64,000 nt of DNA from Lonicera japonica (GCA_021464415.1 CM038464.1:52927828-52991827); one strand, 5' to 3'; numbered from the stretch's first letter, positions 11,509-24,102 are shown. Numbers and translations: made by a program. The notes: a model not told the origin generated them from the letters alone.

Positions 11509-12024
11509 TAAGCTTGATAATTTATAACACGACATGATAATACGATATAGAACCAATACGAATTTATTGGGTTTGGGTGAACCCTTAACGGGTGCGGGTC
11601 ATAATCAGGTTGACTCGTTAAACCCGTTTATTAAATGAGTCAATTTCATGTACATTCGCAGACCCGAATAAAACCTGTTTGACTCGATAAGAATATATAC
11701 GAGTTGATTTCGGGTTATGTAAACCCGTTTGTAACTTGTGTAACCCGAAAATATAATTGTATGTGTATATTTTAGTGGTTAGTTATTTAATTGAATTATT
11801 AGCGGGTCACTAAATGTTATTCGTATACGACTCGAATCGAACTGTTTATCTTAAACGAGTTAAATGAATTGGGTCGTGTCATTTGTTAATTAAAAGGGTT
11901 GTGTATGAATTTGAATTTTTCACCCGTTTATTAAACGGGTCGTGTACAGGTGGATGCACTTTTTATTCGACACGATTTCAATCCCACACAAAACTGACCC
12001 GTATACGACTCGTTGCCAGGCCTA
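11509..12024. mobile_element. hAT-type MITE (516 bp) with perfect 8-bp target duplication
   Basis: The termini are taagcttgataa at the left and ttgccaggccta (inverse taggcctggcaa) at the right. They are flanked by identical 8-bp copies of gcgatgtt at 11501-11508 and 12025-12032. The interior is full of cgggt / acccg / gacacg-type words typical of this widespread plant non-autonomous hAT group. No coding frame. Confidence 0.85.
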
Positions 12025-12119
12025 GCGATGTTATATACACATTTAATTTGTAATTAGGATGCCATTATAACTTCAATACCATATTTTACATTATTAATAA
12101 TTAAGACCACGATAAGAGA

Positions 12120-12360
12120 CATTCAAAATTTAAACACCAAGTCAGTGACTCTTTGTTAAACTTGGATATTCGATTCAGTAACGTTCTACCAACTTGACTT
12201 AAACGGTAACCTTTGATCGAATTTTTAATTTTAACTTGGTAACCTATCATCGAATGTGAACTTTCAAGTTAACAACTAGCCACTGACTTGTATTTTATGT
12301 AATTGAGCAACCAATCCCTAATTTTGTAATCACAATACCAAATAATTTTATGGTGTCCTG
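12120..12360 (+). repeat. Dispersed repeat, copy 2
   Basis: Diverged direct copy of 8600-8875. See that entry for shared landmarks. It sits between two hAT-type MITEs. Confidence 0.55.
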
Positions 12361-12502
12361 GTTACAAACTAAAAGTGTATATAACATCACCCCTTCTTCA
12401 TTGGCATGATGATCGAATCTTGATATCATCATTTGCTAAGCACTCCATATCACTTAAATTCACTTCCATCCTAAATTAGACCGCGTCAGCTAGTCTTATA
12501 TT

Positions 12503-13033
12503 TAGGTATGTCAATAAATCGAATTTGTATCGTAATTTGATTTGAATTCGATCCATTTAGTTGGATATGGATTGAAATTTCTCATCTAGATATCCAAATC
12601 CAATCCTAACCCCCCTAGGCGCGCATTTGATTAACAAATTGGGTATGTAGATTCGATCTGTTTGCAATCCGAACCAATCGAAAATACACATTTATGCTTA
12701 AATTTATTATTATTTATATTTAGCAACTTTTATTAATACACTTATAAAAAATAACTATAACTTAAAAAGTATTAAATAAGTTTATTTTTACAAGAAAAAG
12801 AAGAAACTTGATTGCTGGGCTTAGCTTTTATATCAGTTTCATTATTTTTCATACGTTTACAAACTAATTATTATATAATTAAAATTTTAAACCCGGTCCA
12901 AACAAATTTTGATATGGATTAGCATTTTGGTGATTCATTACATCATTCAATTCAGATCCGATCCAAAACCTTTTTCAAATATGGATATGAATTTATCATG
13001 ATTTGATCCAAATCCAATTCGTTAACAAGTCTA
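12503..13033. mobile_element. hAT-type MITE (531 bp)
   Basis: Left end taggtatgtcaa and the inverse of the right end tagacttgttaa are imperfect terminal repeats of the TAG-NN-TGTCAA type. The flanking octamers cttatatt (12495-12502) and cttgtaat (13034-13041) look like an aged 8-bp target duplication with two differences. The interior carries atccaaat and ggatat words but no ORF. Confidence 0.65.
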
Positions 13034-13041
13034 CTTGTAAT

Positions 13042-14540
13042 ATAGTAGTAAATATTAATTGACATCTCAAAAATAATCAACCATTTAAATTAATTTTCCT
13101 ATTTTAAGTTCACGCTAATACTATCCGTGATGTGCTTTGAAGAATCTTGGATTAACATTGTATAGATTTTCTTAGTTTCATTGAATTCATTTTCTTTCTT
13201 TTTAATATGATTTTTCGTTTAACTCGTGCATCACGCGAGTTCACTTTTTATTTGTGATATATATATATAGATACATGTTTGCGCATATATATGTATCTAT
13301 ATTGAACGTAATATACATTTCTTTATATATATATATATTAATAATTGTCCCTACCCACGACCAAGCATAAGGTGTGCGCGCTGGCTTCTACACCAAAATT
13401 TTATATTAAAATTTTATGGTCTCACATGGCATTCCATCTCACGTGCACCACGCTCCACATATAAGAGGAACATTTAATTTGTACCCAAAGTTAATTTAAA
13501 GAAAAATGTATTTTATTTAATAATATTACTATTTCCTTTCTGATTTAAGTGTTAGTTTCATTTTCGCATAGGTGATGCGGACGAGCGAGTATGCAAGCAG
13601 TAAAAGTGGTAATATTTAAGGTTAAAAATATCGATTTGAAAAAATGATAGCGCGGTTAAATAAAATTTTAGAAGCAATCTGAGTGAAGGACTGGGAAAAG
13701 TATCTATAAATTTTATTATTTATTTTTATTAGGTATATTAAATGGGCCGTATCTTGTAAAGATACCATTTATATAACGCATCTGGTAAAAATAAGTGATA
13801 AGATTTATAAGTGAGTAAGTATAGCATTACTCGAAAAGAAAAATTAAGGCATTTAAGGAATGAGTATAATGATCCTACATATGCTTCTACTTTTTTTTTT
13901 TCTATGGCTACCTACTTAATAGTTCAGTTTAGAAATCATAATATCAAATTACTTTATAAGAATATCATATCGTGCTTTATATAATATATAGGTATAATAG
14001 AAATTTCACCATAGAATCCAATCACACGTAATTATTTTTTGAATCGAAGTTATAAAAGAAAGTATCATATATAAATATGAATGTTTAATATCTTTTCATA
14101 TTAAACTATGGAAATTAATAATATAATTACAACAATTTTTTTCGAAAATTTATATTGAGAAAACATGGAAATAATATGGATTCATATATCATTATATGAA
14201 TAATTCTCAGCAATATCACAATAACATCCTTCTGTTTTTCCTCGAGATCTTAATTTTTTTTATTTTTTTCTGTCATTTATTTACCTAGAATAAATAAATT
14301 ACAGCAAATGGCACGTGGATTGTTGGCTCTGATCTGTTGTATTCGTTGTCTATATATAACGAACAAATTCTATAGACCCTTGTTGAATAAATTTTGTGGG
14401 AAAAAAAAAAGATTCTTCAAAAATATATTGTACATTAGGAATTTCTTCACACTTGGTGTACAAAGTTGTTTTGTACAATGCAAGTTCCACAATTATTAAA
14501 GCAATCAGTACATTGTGGAAGTTATAATATATATACACAC
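13042..14540. other. Intergenic AT-rich DNA, nothing recognised
   Basis: No gene or well-bounded element seen. There are short TA-rich microsatellites near 13257-13345. The open frames around 14308-14538 overlap on both strands and have no family motif. Confidence 0.5.
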
Positions 14541-14544
14541 ATAC

Positions 14545-14895
14545 CGTCCGGCTCTAAAGAGGACGGTTATCTCTTTATGAAAGAAATGACTGTCCATTTC
14601 AAGAGTTAAATGAACTATTTTTTTCATGAAACTTGATGAATATAATCTCTATAATAATTAATAAGTAAATTATTTCCAAAAAAATTAATTGAAAAAAAAT
14701 CAATTTAGAAGTAGTTGTGACGAAAAATTGATATATATGTTTAATTTCGGCTATTGAACATTGAATTCTAAATTGAACCTATTGAAAAACTTTGGAGGAA
14801 ATGATCTTTATAATAAGTAGGTTGTCTCTACTAAATTTTATGAAAAAAGTTTGTCTGTTTAACCTTTGAAATGGGCTGTCGTCGTTTTAAGTAAA
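14545..14895. mobile_element. Foldback MITE-like element
   Basis: A left arm (gtccatttcaagagttaaat, then ttttttcatgaaact) is matched in inverted orientation by a right arm (acctttgaaatgggc, preceded by aaattttatgaaaaaa). The centre (acgaaaaattgatatatatg ... atttcggc) closely resembles the centre of the MITE at 27213-27603, and the ggctctaaagagg start resembles that element's ggctataaagagg. It is therefore probably an older relative. End points are approximate. Confidence 0.5.
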
Positions 14896-14899
14896 AATT

Positions 14900-15869
14900 G
14901 ACAATTTACTTGAATAGATGATGATTAGATCATAAAAAATTTTATCGCCAAAATTCACATATAAATCATTATTTCATTACATCCACTTGTTATACATTGA
15001 TGACAAAACACAATAGAAATAGTTGCTCGTGAGATCATTTGCACGAAATTATATCGAAAAATTATGTATTTATCTCTTGAAACAAGCAATCCTTCAATTT
15101 CTAAAAATGACATGCATGGTTTTCTTTAGAAGGGTTGCAAACATATGTCATTATTTCCATGCGCGCAGTTTTATCAAAAATTATGTATTTATCCCTTCAA
15201 CTAGACAATGCTCATCTTTTCTGAGAGAAGAGACGCTTCCCTTAAAGAGGGTTGGTTTTATAAGCGTAGGTCAACTTTTAATAACTTACAGTCAATGTAT
15301 GACTAAATAATTTTCGAATAAGAAATAAGTTTCCCTTTAAATATTTAGTTTTGATGAAATTGGTGCATGCATTCATGATGATGAGTGCACTAAAGTGGAA
15401 TTAGTTACATTAATGACGTAAATATGGATCCAAAATAAAGTACTAGTTAATGGAAAACTTTTGTTTTCAAAAAAAAAAAAAAAAAAAATTAAAAAATTCA
15501 CCCCACCCCGGTGAGATCCCGGAAAACAAGGGTGCGACGTTTCAATAGTAAATTTCTTTTAAACGTAGTGTAAATAACTTTTATCCATATACCAGCATGA
15601 GTTTGACTTTTTCATACGCTAGTAATTAGATTCTTAAAGGCGGACTACAAAAGTTTAATTGATTGTACATCGTGCTTAACAAGTAATGTATGTGACTTTA
15701 TAAAGTAAATTCGGATTAATCTTAACAATCTCCTTAAGTTAATTGGGCTCATGTATTTAGTGTCCATATATCTTAGTAGAGTGGTATTCTAATATCAAAA
15801 CACAATTGACTTCTGCTAGATTAGTTGCTGCATTAGACACCTGTACATCATAAATGTGTGATGGTATAA
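14900..15869. other. Intergenic AT-rich DNA, nothing recognised
   Basis: No coding or mobile feature is supported. A short near-direct repeat is built around ttatgtatttatc (about 15061-15075 and 15180-15195). A poly-A run lies near 15470. Confidence 0.4.
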
Positions 15870-16769
15870 TCTATATTATAAAACAAGGATTTTTTGTAAT
15901 AAAATAATAAATCAATCCAACGTCTCATATTAATTTGTAATGGTGTTAACACTTTTAGACCATTGGATCATTTTTATACCTCACAACAAGATGTCAAATC
16001 AACTTAATATTTACTCACACACTAAACATATACACAAATATAACTCTTACATCTCTCTACTTTTCTACAACATTTCTCTCTCATCAAATTTTTAAAAAAC
16101 TTTTAAATGCCATAACTTTAAATTTACAAAGTCAACTTTAATAAAATTTATATATTTGAAATATGTTCATCAACACCTACAAAACAAGATCCATTGTGAT
16201 TATTAAATTAAGTATAAAAAAATTCAAGAAAAAGTTATTAAAAATATATATTTCTCTCTCATCAAATTTTAAATTATTTTCAAATGCTATAACTTTAAAA
16301 TAAGTGTCCAACCTACCTCGAATATGGGGTGAAATTTTTTTATATTAGTGTCCAACTTACCTCAAATATAATATTTTTTCTTTTAAATATACTAATATAC
16401 TAATAACACCATTATAATATAAAAGGATTGAAGCAATTTTAGGGCGATAATTTTTTATATTACAATTCAATCTGCCTCGAATATAATATTTTTTTTCTCT
16501 TTTAAATACACTCATAACATCATTACATTATAAAACGGTCGATGCGATTTCAGGTCTAATTGGACAAGTAAAACACATCTCGAGTGAGGATGGTTATATT
16601 TTTAGTTAGATATGTTTCGTTTTTGCGATACCTTAATTATCTGTTTTCATTCCTAAGTAATATACAATCATACACATTTTCGATCCTCACATTTTTCATG
16701 TAATTATATTTTATTTAATTATTATTTTTTATTCTTTTTATCGTGCCGGACGGCACGGGTATACCCTAG
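15870..16769 (+). mobile_element. Non-autonomous Helitron (900 bp)
   Basis: The 5' end is TCTATATTATAAAACAAGG, preceded by A. The 3' end is a GC-rich hairpin (gtgccggacggcac), then gggtatacc and CTAG followed by T. TC...CTAG ends with a subterminal hairpin and insertion between A and T define Helitrons. There are no terminal inverted repeats and no Rep/helicase frame. The interior shares sequence with the neighbouring Helitron at 16818-17837. Confidence 0.85.
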
Positions 16770-16817
16770 TTTATTTACAAAAGTCAAAATAATTTTGTCA
16801 ACAGATACATATAACAA

Positions 16818-16934
16818 TCTATATAAATGATTCAAAATAATTTATCAAATTAATGATTCACATTTAGTTACAAGAGACAAGATAAATTTTGAAATATTAA
16901 ATGTATTTTCAAAACATTAAATCAAAAAGTCAAC

Positions 16935-16982
<48 letters not shown>

Positions 16983-17837
16983 CCACCAATCTACTTGCTC
17001 TTTCACTTTTCTATCACAATAACTTCTTTTTAAAATTTAAAATACATTAACTTTAAATACAAAAATCTAAAAATTATTAAAATTTGCATATTTGAAATCT
17101 ATTTATCTATACCTATAAAATAAGATCCATTATAATTATAAAGTTATATGTAAAATGAAAAAAAATTCAAGAAAAGCTATTGTAACCTACTTTTTCTTTC
17201 TCTAAACATATTTCTCAATATAACCTACATTTAGATCATTTTACATAAAAAAATATTTTTATTTAATCTTTTATAAACTTAAATATATTTTAAAAAGCAC
17301 ATTATTTTTGTAAACCAATGTTACTACCAATGATATTATCCGTTTACGATTAAAATTTTAAAAATATATAATGTCATTTTAATAATAATAGGGTACATTT
17401 TTTTTTTTCAAATATTTGCTTTTGTATTTATTGAGAATGAATAGGATGTCAAAATGGTCCAACCCGACCTTAATGAGGTGCGAAACAAGTTTCGAATTGA
17501 AGTATATCATAAACGGGGGTAGATTAGAGTATTTCAATAGAAAATCACCTTAATTTGGTTGGGTTGAATTTATCTTTTAGTGTATCGAGTTCAACTTTAG
17601 CAACTCCTGCTTCACAGTTAGACCAGTTGACATCTCTATCTATGATAACTCATTATGTGAGTTTAGAAAATTTTTAGCTTATTATACTATAATTTATTGC
17701 GTATATATATATATATTTTAATTAATATTTTAGGTTGGACGCTGTTCAGATATTCGGTATTATTTTTTCAATCTCACTATTTTATAATTGTTAATATGTT
17801 TTATGTCGCAGTACCGTTCGGCACGAGTAATACCTAG
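16818..17837 (+). mobile_element. Second non-autonomous Helitron in tandem
   Basis: The 3' end has a hairpin-like ccgttcgg, then cacgagtaatac and CTAG at 17834-17837, followed by T. A plausible 5' end is the TC at 16818 (tctatataaatgattc), which I rate less secure than the 3' end. Its interior (ccataacttt/aaatac, ataagatccatt, attcaagaaaa blocks) parallels 16020-16240 of the first Helitron. It contains a long (CT)n tract at 16938-16978. Confidence 0.7.
16938..16978 (+). repeat. (CT)n microsatellite
   Basis: About 20 CT units inside the second Helitron. The corresponding part of the first Helitron has only tctctctc, so the expansion is copy-specific. Confidence 0.9.
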
Positions 17838-18387
17838 TCCTATAATATGCTACTAATTGTTACTTAGACGAATTAGTCTGGGTTCAAATTAATTACAAGA
17901 AATTAAGAGAACGTAAAAAAAGAAACGTACTTATTACGAAATATAACTATAAAAATATACTGTACAATTTACCATTACAACTCAACCAAGCGAAATGCTC
18001 AAGAAAGTCCTGCTTTGCCTGGCCAAGCCAAATTTATTTTGGAATATTCAATAATTATAGACTATATAATGTTATATATATGCAAAATATTGAATAATGG
18101 TGAGTATATGTGTATCTTTCCCACACCTACCAATTCATTATTCCATCCCACTATGGCAGTGAGAAACAAATAAGACTTCCATTATACATATAAATATTAA
18201 TAACCAAACAATAGAGAAATAATAATAATAATAATAACACAAGGGAAGGTTTAGAGTATCAGAGGTTTATAGTAATAATAATAATAATAATAGTTCTCAA
18301 CTACATAAACTAAAACATAATCTTCAAAATCTCATGAGAAATACAGGATGCCACTGTTTTCATGTCAAATAAACCAACCCTCCTCAT
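17838..18387. other. Upstream region of the DXS gene
   Basis: AT-rich DNA between the Helitron end and the DXS TATA box. It contains two (ATA)n microsatellites (about 18223-18237 and 18274-18291). No gene seen; distal DXS promoter elements could be here, but I cannot name one from the sequence. Confidence 0.45.
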
Positions 18388-18394
18388 TATAAAT
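18388..18394 (+). promoter_or_regulatory. Probable TATA box of the DXS gene
   Basis: TATAAAT lies about 90 bp before the DXS start codon, followed by a pyrimidine-rich leader (cttcttccttctctaac) typical of plant 5' UTRs. This spacing puts transcription start about 60 bp before the ATG. Confidence 0.6.
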
Positions 18395-18480
18395 TCTTAC
18401 CCGCTTCTTCCTTCTCTAACACCTCCCTCATTCCTCCCCTCTCTCCTCTAGTCTCCAACAATAGTTTAATCAATCTAACC

Positions 18481-21400
18481 ATGGCGATTTCCGGCTCTCT
18501 AGTTCGCGTAAACCCGACTGTAACCCCAATGCTTAAACCTTCAAGGCTAAGCCCCAGTGCAAGGAAAAAGGTCAGTCCACACTACGTTAAGTTTCATTAT
18601 TTTCCCAACTTATTTGTGTTTATCGTTTATGTTAATTTCGATATTTGATGATCAAGATTGCGCATTTTTTAAGCGTGTTCATACTTGCTTGTTTCAGTTC
18701 TGCGCAAGAGCTTCGGCTAGTAGTAGAGATGGTGATAGTAAGGAAGGGGGGAAGTTGATGATTAAGACCGAGAAAGAAGGCTGGAAGATTGATTTCTCTG
18801 GAGAAAAGCCACCTACTCCATTGTTGGATACTATCGATTATCCAGTTCACCTCAAGAACCTCTCCACTAAGGTACAACATACATCATATATGCATTGCCA
18901 TATTTTACACACACATAAAATGTAGGAAAATGTTCTAGTGCGGACTTTAGCAACGATTTTTCGTTGCTAAAACATCTCCCCAGTATTTTCGCGACAAGAA
19001 TTTGTTCCATAAATCTATTTTCTTCTTTGAGTTCTATTCTCAATAAGAATGCCAGTTCAGAATAAGCAAAGAATGAAAAAAAAAAAACGATGTTTCCAGC
19101 TTCTGGTCTTTTTATTCCGTTGTTGAAGACCCCATTTTCTGTGTAGAATTCCCATTCACTAACATATCCAGACTCTATGTATGTATGTATGTGCATATAT
19201 ATATATGGAGGGATTGTCTCCTAGATGTTTGGCACACGGACCAGACTTTTGGCACGACATTTCATTGCTAAAAGCATCTCTATCTATGTTTAGTCTTTAA
19301 AAGTCCAATCTGTATAAGGACCATTTGTATAGGAGATGGAATGCATATACATCTGAGTTATTTGAAGAAATCGTCCTCAAGTGAATTACGGATGTACCAT
19401 TTTTGAAGGGGATAATGATAGAACATTTTTGTGAAATTTGGTGTGCACAATAACCAATAAAATTGATCCAAGAAATCAATCTTGAAGTTAGTGAAGTCAA
19501 AAATCGATGTATTACATATCATCTCAACAAAGTTTCATCAGTTACCCCCAAGGCCCCAAGAAAAGGGCTGTCCCGGTCCATGAAATGCTCTTGAACGAAT
19601 GTCTAATTGTATGTACATATATTATGTTTATATATGTATATAATATGAACTTATTTTTATGGATTTTCAGGATCTTGAACAACTAGCAGCAGAGCTAAGA
19701 GTAGAAATAGTATACACAGTAGCACAGATAGGTGGGCATCTAAGTGCAAGCTTAGGAGTGATAGAGTTGGCTGTGGCTCTGCACCATGTTTTCAACACCC
19801 CTGAAGACAGAATCATTTGGGATGTTGGCCATCAGGTAACTCAGAATAACATGCGTGTGTATATATTTATATGTATATTACCAAAGGCCATTTCTATAGC
19901 CAGAGCAGTGTGTGCATATTGACATTTCTCTATGCATTGCTCTGAAAATACCAGTTTTTTGCTGTGGCAATAGCAATTAACATTACCAAATCAAATGGAA
20001 AAAATAGACTGTCGTTAATGGGAATATATTCATAAAACTTATGAAGAAAGAAATAAATATTGCAGGCATACCCACACAAAATTCTCACAGGAAGGAGGTC
20101 TAAAATGCACACCATAAGAAAAACCTCTGGGCTAGCTGGATTTCCTAAAAGGGATGAGAGCGTTTACGATGCCTTTGGTGCTGGCCACAGCTCTACAAGC
20201 ATCTCTGCTGGTCTTGGTATGCTTAAAGTATTTATGTGTATATATACAGCCCAGCTCTGAAACGGACCGACTCAAGAACCGGCTCCTATTCCTTAGTAAC
20301 AAAATTTTTAGTCGGTAAAAGCTTTTTGGCTAATGAGCGGTTTGTTTTAGAACCTGTCTGTTCATATGTATTCGTGCATATAGATATGCATATAAATTCT
20401 TAATTCGGAGGGTGGTGAATTTTTTTTTTTGATAGGTATGGCGGTTGGGAGAGATCTTTTAGGCAAGAGCAACAATGTGATATCTGTGATCGGAGATGGA
20501 GCAATGACAGCAGGACAAGCATATGAAGCAATGAACAATGCAGGGTTCCTTGATTCTAACCTAATCGTTGTACTAAATGACAATAAGCAGGTATCCTTGC
20601 CCACTGCTACTCTCGACGGCCCTGCAACTCCAGTCGGCGCCCTCAGCAGTGCGTTATCGAAGCTCCAAGCGAGCCCCAAGTTCCGCCAACTTCGCGAAGC
20701 AGCAAAAGTAAAAACCCTCTAAAACCCTTTGCATCGAGCTCCTCTAAAGTGATTTTCTGTTTAAAGTAGTTGTTCAGATTTTGACAAGTAGTTTCTGCTT
20801 AAATGTATCCTTGCCAGAGGATAGCACTCTTTGTCAAAATCTATGCCATCCAATTTTAAAAGAATGGTCTAAATTTACTACTCCATTCTAGAGGGACTGA
20901 AATCACTTGAGAAGTTGGATCCCCAATATTACACCCCTTGCAATTATAAATGAGAGAGATTTTGATTTGGGTTTTCTTTATTTAGAGTGTCACGAAGCAA
21001 ATCGGACCCCAAGCACACGAACTTGCAGCCAAAGTAGATGAATACGCAAGAGGCATGGTTAGTGCTACCGGGGCCACTCTCTTTGAGGAGCTCGGATTAT
21101 ATTACATCGGTCCAGTGGATGGGCACAACCTAGAAGATTTAGTCACCATTTTTGAAAAAGTAAAGTCAACGCCAGCAGCAGGTCCAGTCCTTATTCACAT
21201 CGTAACAGAGAAAGGAAAAGGCTATCCCCCAGCCGAGGCAGCAGCTGATAAAATGCACGGTGAGAGAGCAAATCCACGTATAACTTAATCGGGATGGTCT
21301 AAACTTAAGAAAATATTCTGATGATCATTTCCTTTCAGGGGTGGTGAAGTTCGATGTGAAGACAGGAAAGCAAATTAAGACCAAGGCTCCTACACTTTCG

Positions 21401-23649
21401 TATACTCAATATTTCGCAGAATCACTGATAAAAGAAGCCGAGGTTGATGAGAAGATTGTGGCCATCCATGCGGCAATGGGTGGTGGAACCGGCCTCAACT
21501 ATTTCCAAAAGAGATTCCCAGAACGTTGTTTTGATGTCGGCATAGCTGAGCAACACGCAGTTACATTTGCAGCCGGTTTAGCCACAGAGGGGCTCAAGCC
21601 ATTCTGTGCTATATATTCGTCATTTTTGCAAAGGGGCTATGATCAGGTGGTGCACGATGTGGATCTTCAAAAGATACCGGTCCGGTTTGCAATGGACCGA
21701 GCTGGTTTGGTTGGTGCCGATGGACCTACGCATTGTGGTGCGTTTGACATCACGTACATGGCTTGCCTGCCTAACATGGTGGTCATGGCTCCATCTGATG
21801 AAGCTGAGCTAATGCACATAGTTGCCACAGCTGCCACCATCGATGATAGGCCGAGTTGCTTTAGGTTTCCGAGGGGTAATGGAATTGGAGCAGTTCTCCC
21901 TCCAAACAACAAAGGAACTCCTATTGAGGTGAGCAATTTTAAGAAAGTTTGATTGAAAATCATTCTTAGTATCACATATACCGCTTTGTCACATCCAAGT
22001 TCGGTATAGTAAGGTTTTTTCTGCTTTGTGCTCAAGCCCCCACACACTTTTGCTTTTATTCTCAAAAGGCTTCTTACTAGGAAGGACGAGTGACCACACA
22101 TATAAAGCACATTGGTTCGCCTCACCCAAGCCATGTGGTATAAACACCCATAGTTTGTAGCATGTGAATTCAGCAACTATTGCAGCCGCACCACATACAA
22201 AGCCTGCCCATAACACTATGGTCATTAAAGTCCGCGACTTGTCTGGCTACTTAAAAATGACAAATAAGTGAGACATGCCACGTAGTATGTCGGCTAAGTG
22301 TCCAAGCTGTGTCTGACCGCCATCCTTGCCTAAAGTGTCTGACACAGGTACTTCTCATTCAAGATGAAGTATCTATGCTCCCTAGTATGTGACTGAACTC
22401 TTTTACTTGGAAATTGAACAGATTGGGAAGGGAAGAATACTGATTGAAGGAACTAGAGTAGCAATACTGGGATACGGTTCGATAGTACAACAGTGTTTAG
22501 GAGCTGCAGGGATGCTCAAATCCCACAACATAACTACAACAGTGGCTGATGCTAGGTTCTGCAAGCCATTGGATGCGGATCTTATCAAGAGATTGGCCAA
22601 AGAACACGAGGTCTTAATAACCGTGGAGGAAGGTTCCGTTGGAGGTTTCGGGTCTCATGTAGCTCATTTCCTATGCTTAACTGGTCTTCTTGACGGACCC
22701 CTAAAGGTAAATTCTTTTCCACACAATTTTTTCCTCAATTCTATGATATAAAAACATCCGCAGCGACTTGGTTTTGTTGTCTAGTTAGGATAATTGTATC
22801 CTTTAATTTTGCATGTGTTGTATCATAAGTTTGATTCAACCACTTAAATCTAAAAATTGAAGTTTTCAGATTTAAGTAGTGTGAATGTTGTTTGTTTGGT
22901 AAAAAAATTAAGTGGTTGGCCACTTAAATATGAAAATTTGTGTCTAAAATATTAAGTGGCAAACTTGCTACTTAAATATGAAAACTTAAAACACCCTCAT
23001 ATAAAATATCTATTTTACCCTCATATGGTCTTTTTTATTTCCATTTAGAATCATGTCATCCAAATAAATTAATAAAGGCAAAGTTGTCATACTAAAAAAA
23101 TCAGTTTTCAGATGTGTTATATTCAAACAAATAACATTTTTTCAGATACAATTCTCAGAAGTAAACAAATAGCTTTTTCAGTTTCAATTTTTAGTTTTCA
23201 GATATTATATCAAATGCCACCGAAATTCGTTATCACAATATATGTTTGATGTGGGGTTCCATACGAGCAACATATATTCCTAGATTTGTTGTTCGTTTGG
23301 AACCAGTACCAAAAGGAAAGTATTGTCCGTGAACCAAACTAACATAACTTATTAATTTGGGTAAAAGCAAATTTACACCGATACATGGTACCTCGAGTAA
23401 GCAGGAAAAATTTACAATATCCTAGTTTATATATTGTGACGTTCTAAGACTAATATAAGCAAATAGTAAGGATAGATTTTGACCAACTGAAACATTTTGC
23501 AGTTGAGATCAATGGTACTTCCTGATAAATACATTGACCATGGAGCACCACAAGATCAGATTGAAGAAGCTGGTCTAACTTCAAGGCATATCTGTTCAAC
23601 GGTGTTATCTCTACTAGGAATGCCCAAAGAAGCTCTTAAAATCAAGTGA
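18481..23649 (+). CDS. DXS2: 1-deoxy-D-xylulose-5-phosphate synthase, plastid, type-2-like
   Basis: Condenses pyruvate and glyceraldehyde 3-phosphate to DXP, the first and flux-controlling step of the plastid MEP pathway to isoprenoids. Exons (GT-AG): 18481-18570, 18698-18871, 19671-19835, 20066-20216, 20436-20707, 20986-21259, 21339-21928, 22422-22706, 23503-23649. Total 2148 bp, 715 aa, no internal stop, so the length is normal for plant DXS. The first ~60 residues are Ser/Arg/Lys-rich, a transit peptide. Motifs: GGHLSASLG with His111, GDGAMTAG (213-220) to LNDN (240-243) for thiamine diphosphate and metal, DVGIAEQHA with catalytic Glu446, DRAG (495-498) and GPTHCG with His507. The sequence pattern ([38 protein letters not shown]) looks like the type-2 clade, which in many plants is induced for specialised terpenoids; the clade call, and hence the symbol, is a judgement by eye. 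The protein should be catalytically competent. Confidence 0.95.
20243..20367. mobile_element. Small MITE-like block in DXS intron 4
   Basis: A GC-richer block starts cagcccagctctgaaacgga and ends agaacctgtctgttc inside an AT-rich intron. The reverse complement of its end (gaacagacaggttctaaaac) loosely mirrors its start. It resembles the ggctctaaagagg type of terminus seen at 14545. Weak; the block is short and the ends are unclear. Confidence 0.3.
22830..23220 (-). mobile_element. MITE in DXS intron 8
   Basis: Read on the minus strand, this starts ggtggcatttgatataa and runs through aactgaaaaagc, gaattgtatctgaaaaaat and tttgcctttatta. The same landmarks in the same order occur on the plus strand at about 31345-31550. 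The other end carries repeated acttaaatctgaaaa / agtgg words, as at 31985-32090. It is therefore a dispersed family with one copy in this intron. The exon 8/exon 9 borders around it are intact. Confidence 0.6.
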
Positions 23650-23865
23650 ATCCTCTCACAATGAAGAGGGATCTTTCTTCTTATTTAACGACGTTTATAC
23701 CCATTTTTTATTTTCTGTTTCTTTTTTTCGCTTTGTGTGCATAGGAAATTGAGAAAACATAAGTCAAATCTTATAGTTGGGGTTTTAAAGGGCAGAATCC
23801 CAAGAGTCCTTGAAATCCTTCTCTCAATATCCCCACCCCAATTTAGTATATCTACTTGTAATAAA
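23650..23865 (+). terminator. DXS 3' UTR and polyadenylation signal
   Basis: A perfect AATAAA hexamer at 23860-23865, about 210 bp after the stop codon and preceded by T-rich and TTGTA-type sequence, is a plausible plant near-upstream element. Confidence 0.55.
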
Positions 23866-24102
23866 AGAAGCAAGGCATAGTTTGTGTTTCTCTATGTTGT
23901 CTATCTCCTTTTGTAATGTACCACATATATCACATTAATTATCAGCTGATATATAAATTTTTTAGATTTTTGGTTATTGCAATGTCAAAATTATAATTAT
24001 TGTTATTAACTTTTTCTCGGAGTTTTCTTGGTTTGCTTCAATTAAAAAATCAATTGAAATTTGGAAGAGTAGATGTAACATCTCATAATTTTTTTTATAA
24101 AA

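Noticed and set aside
18867..19500. Minus-strand open frames in DXS intron 2
   Set aside because: AT-rich intron sequence without family motif; flanking exon borders are clear.
21667..22176. 169-codon open frame on the minus strand
   Set aside because: It is antisense to DXS exon 7 and intron 7; the plus strand has the conserved enzyme. No family motif in the antisense frame.
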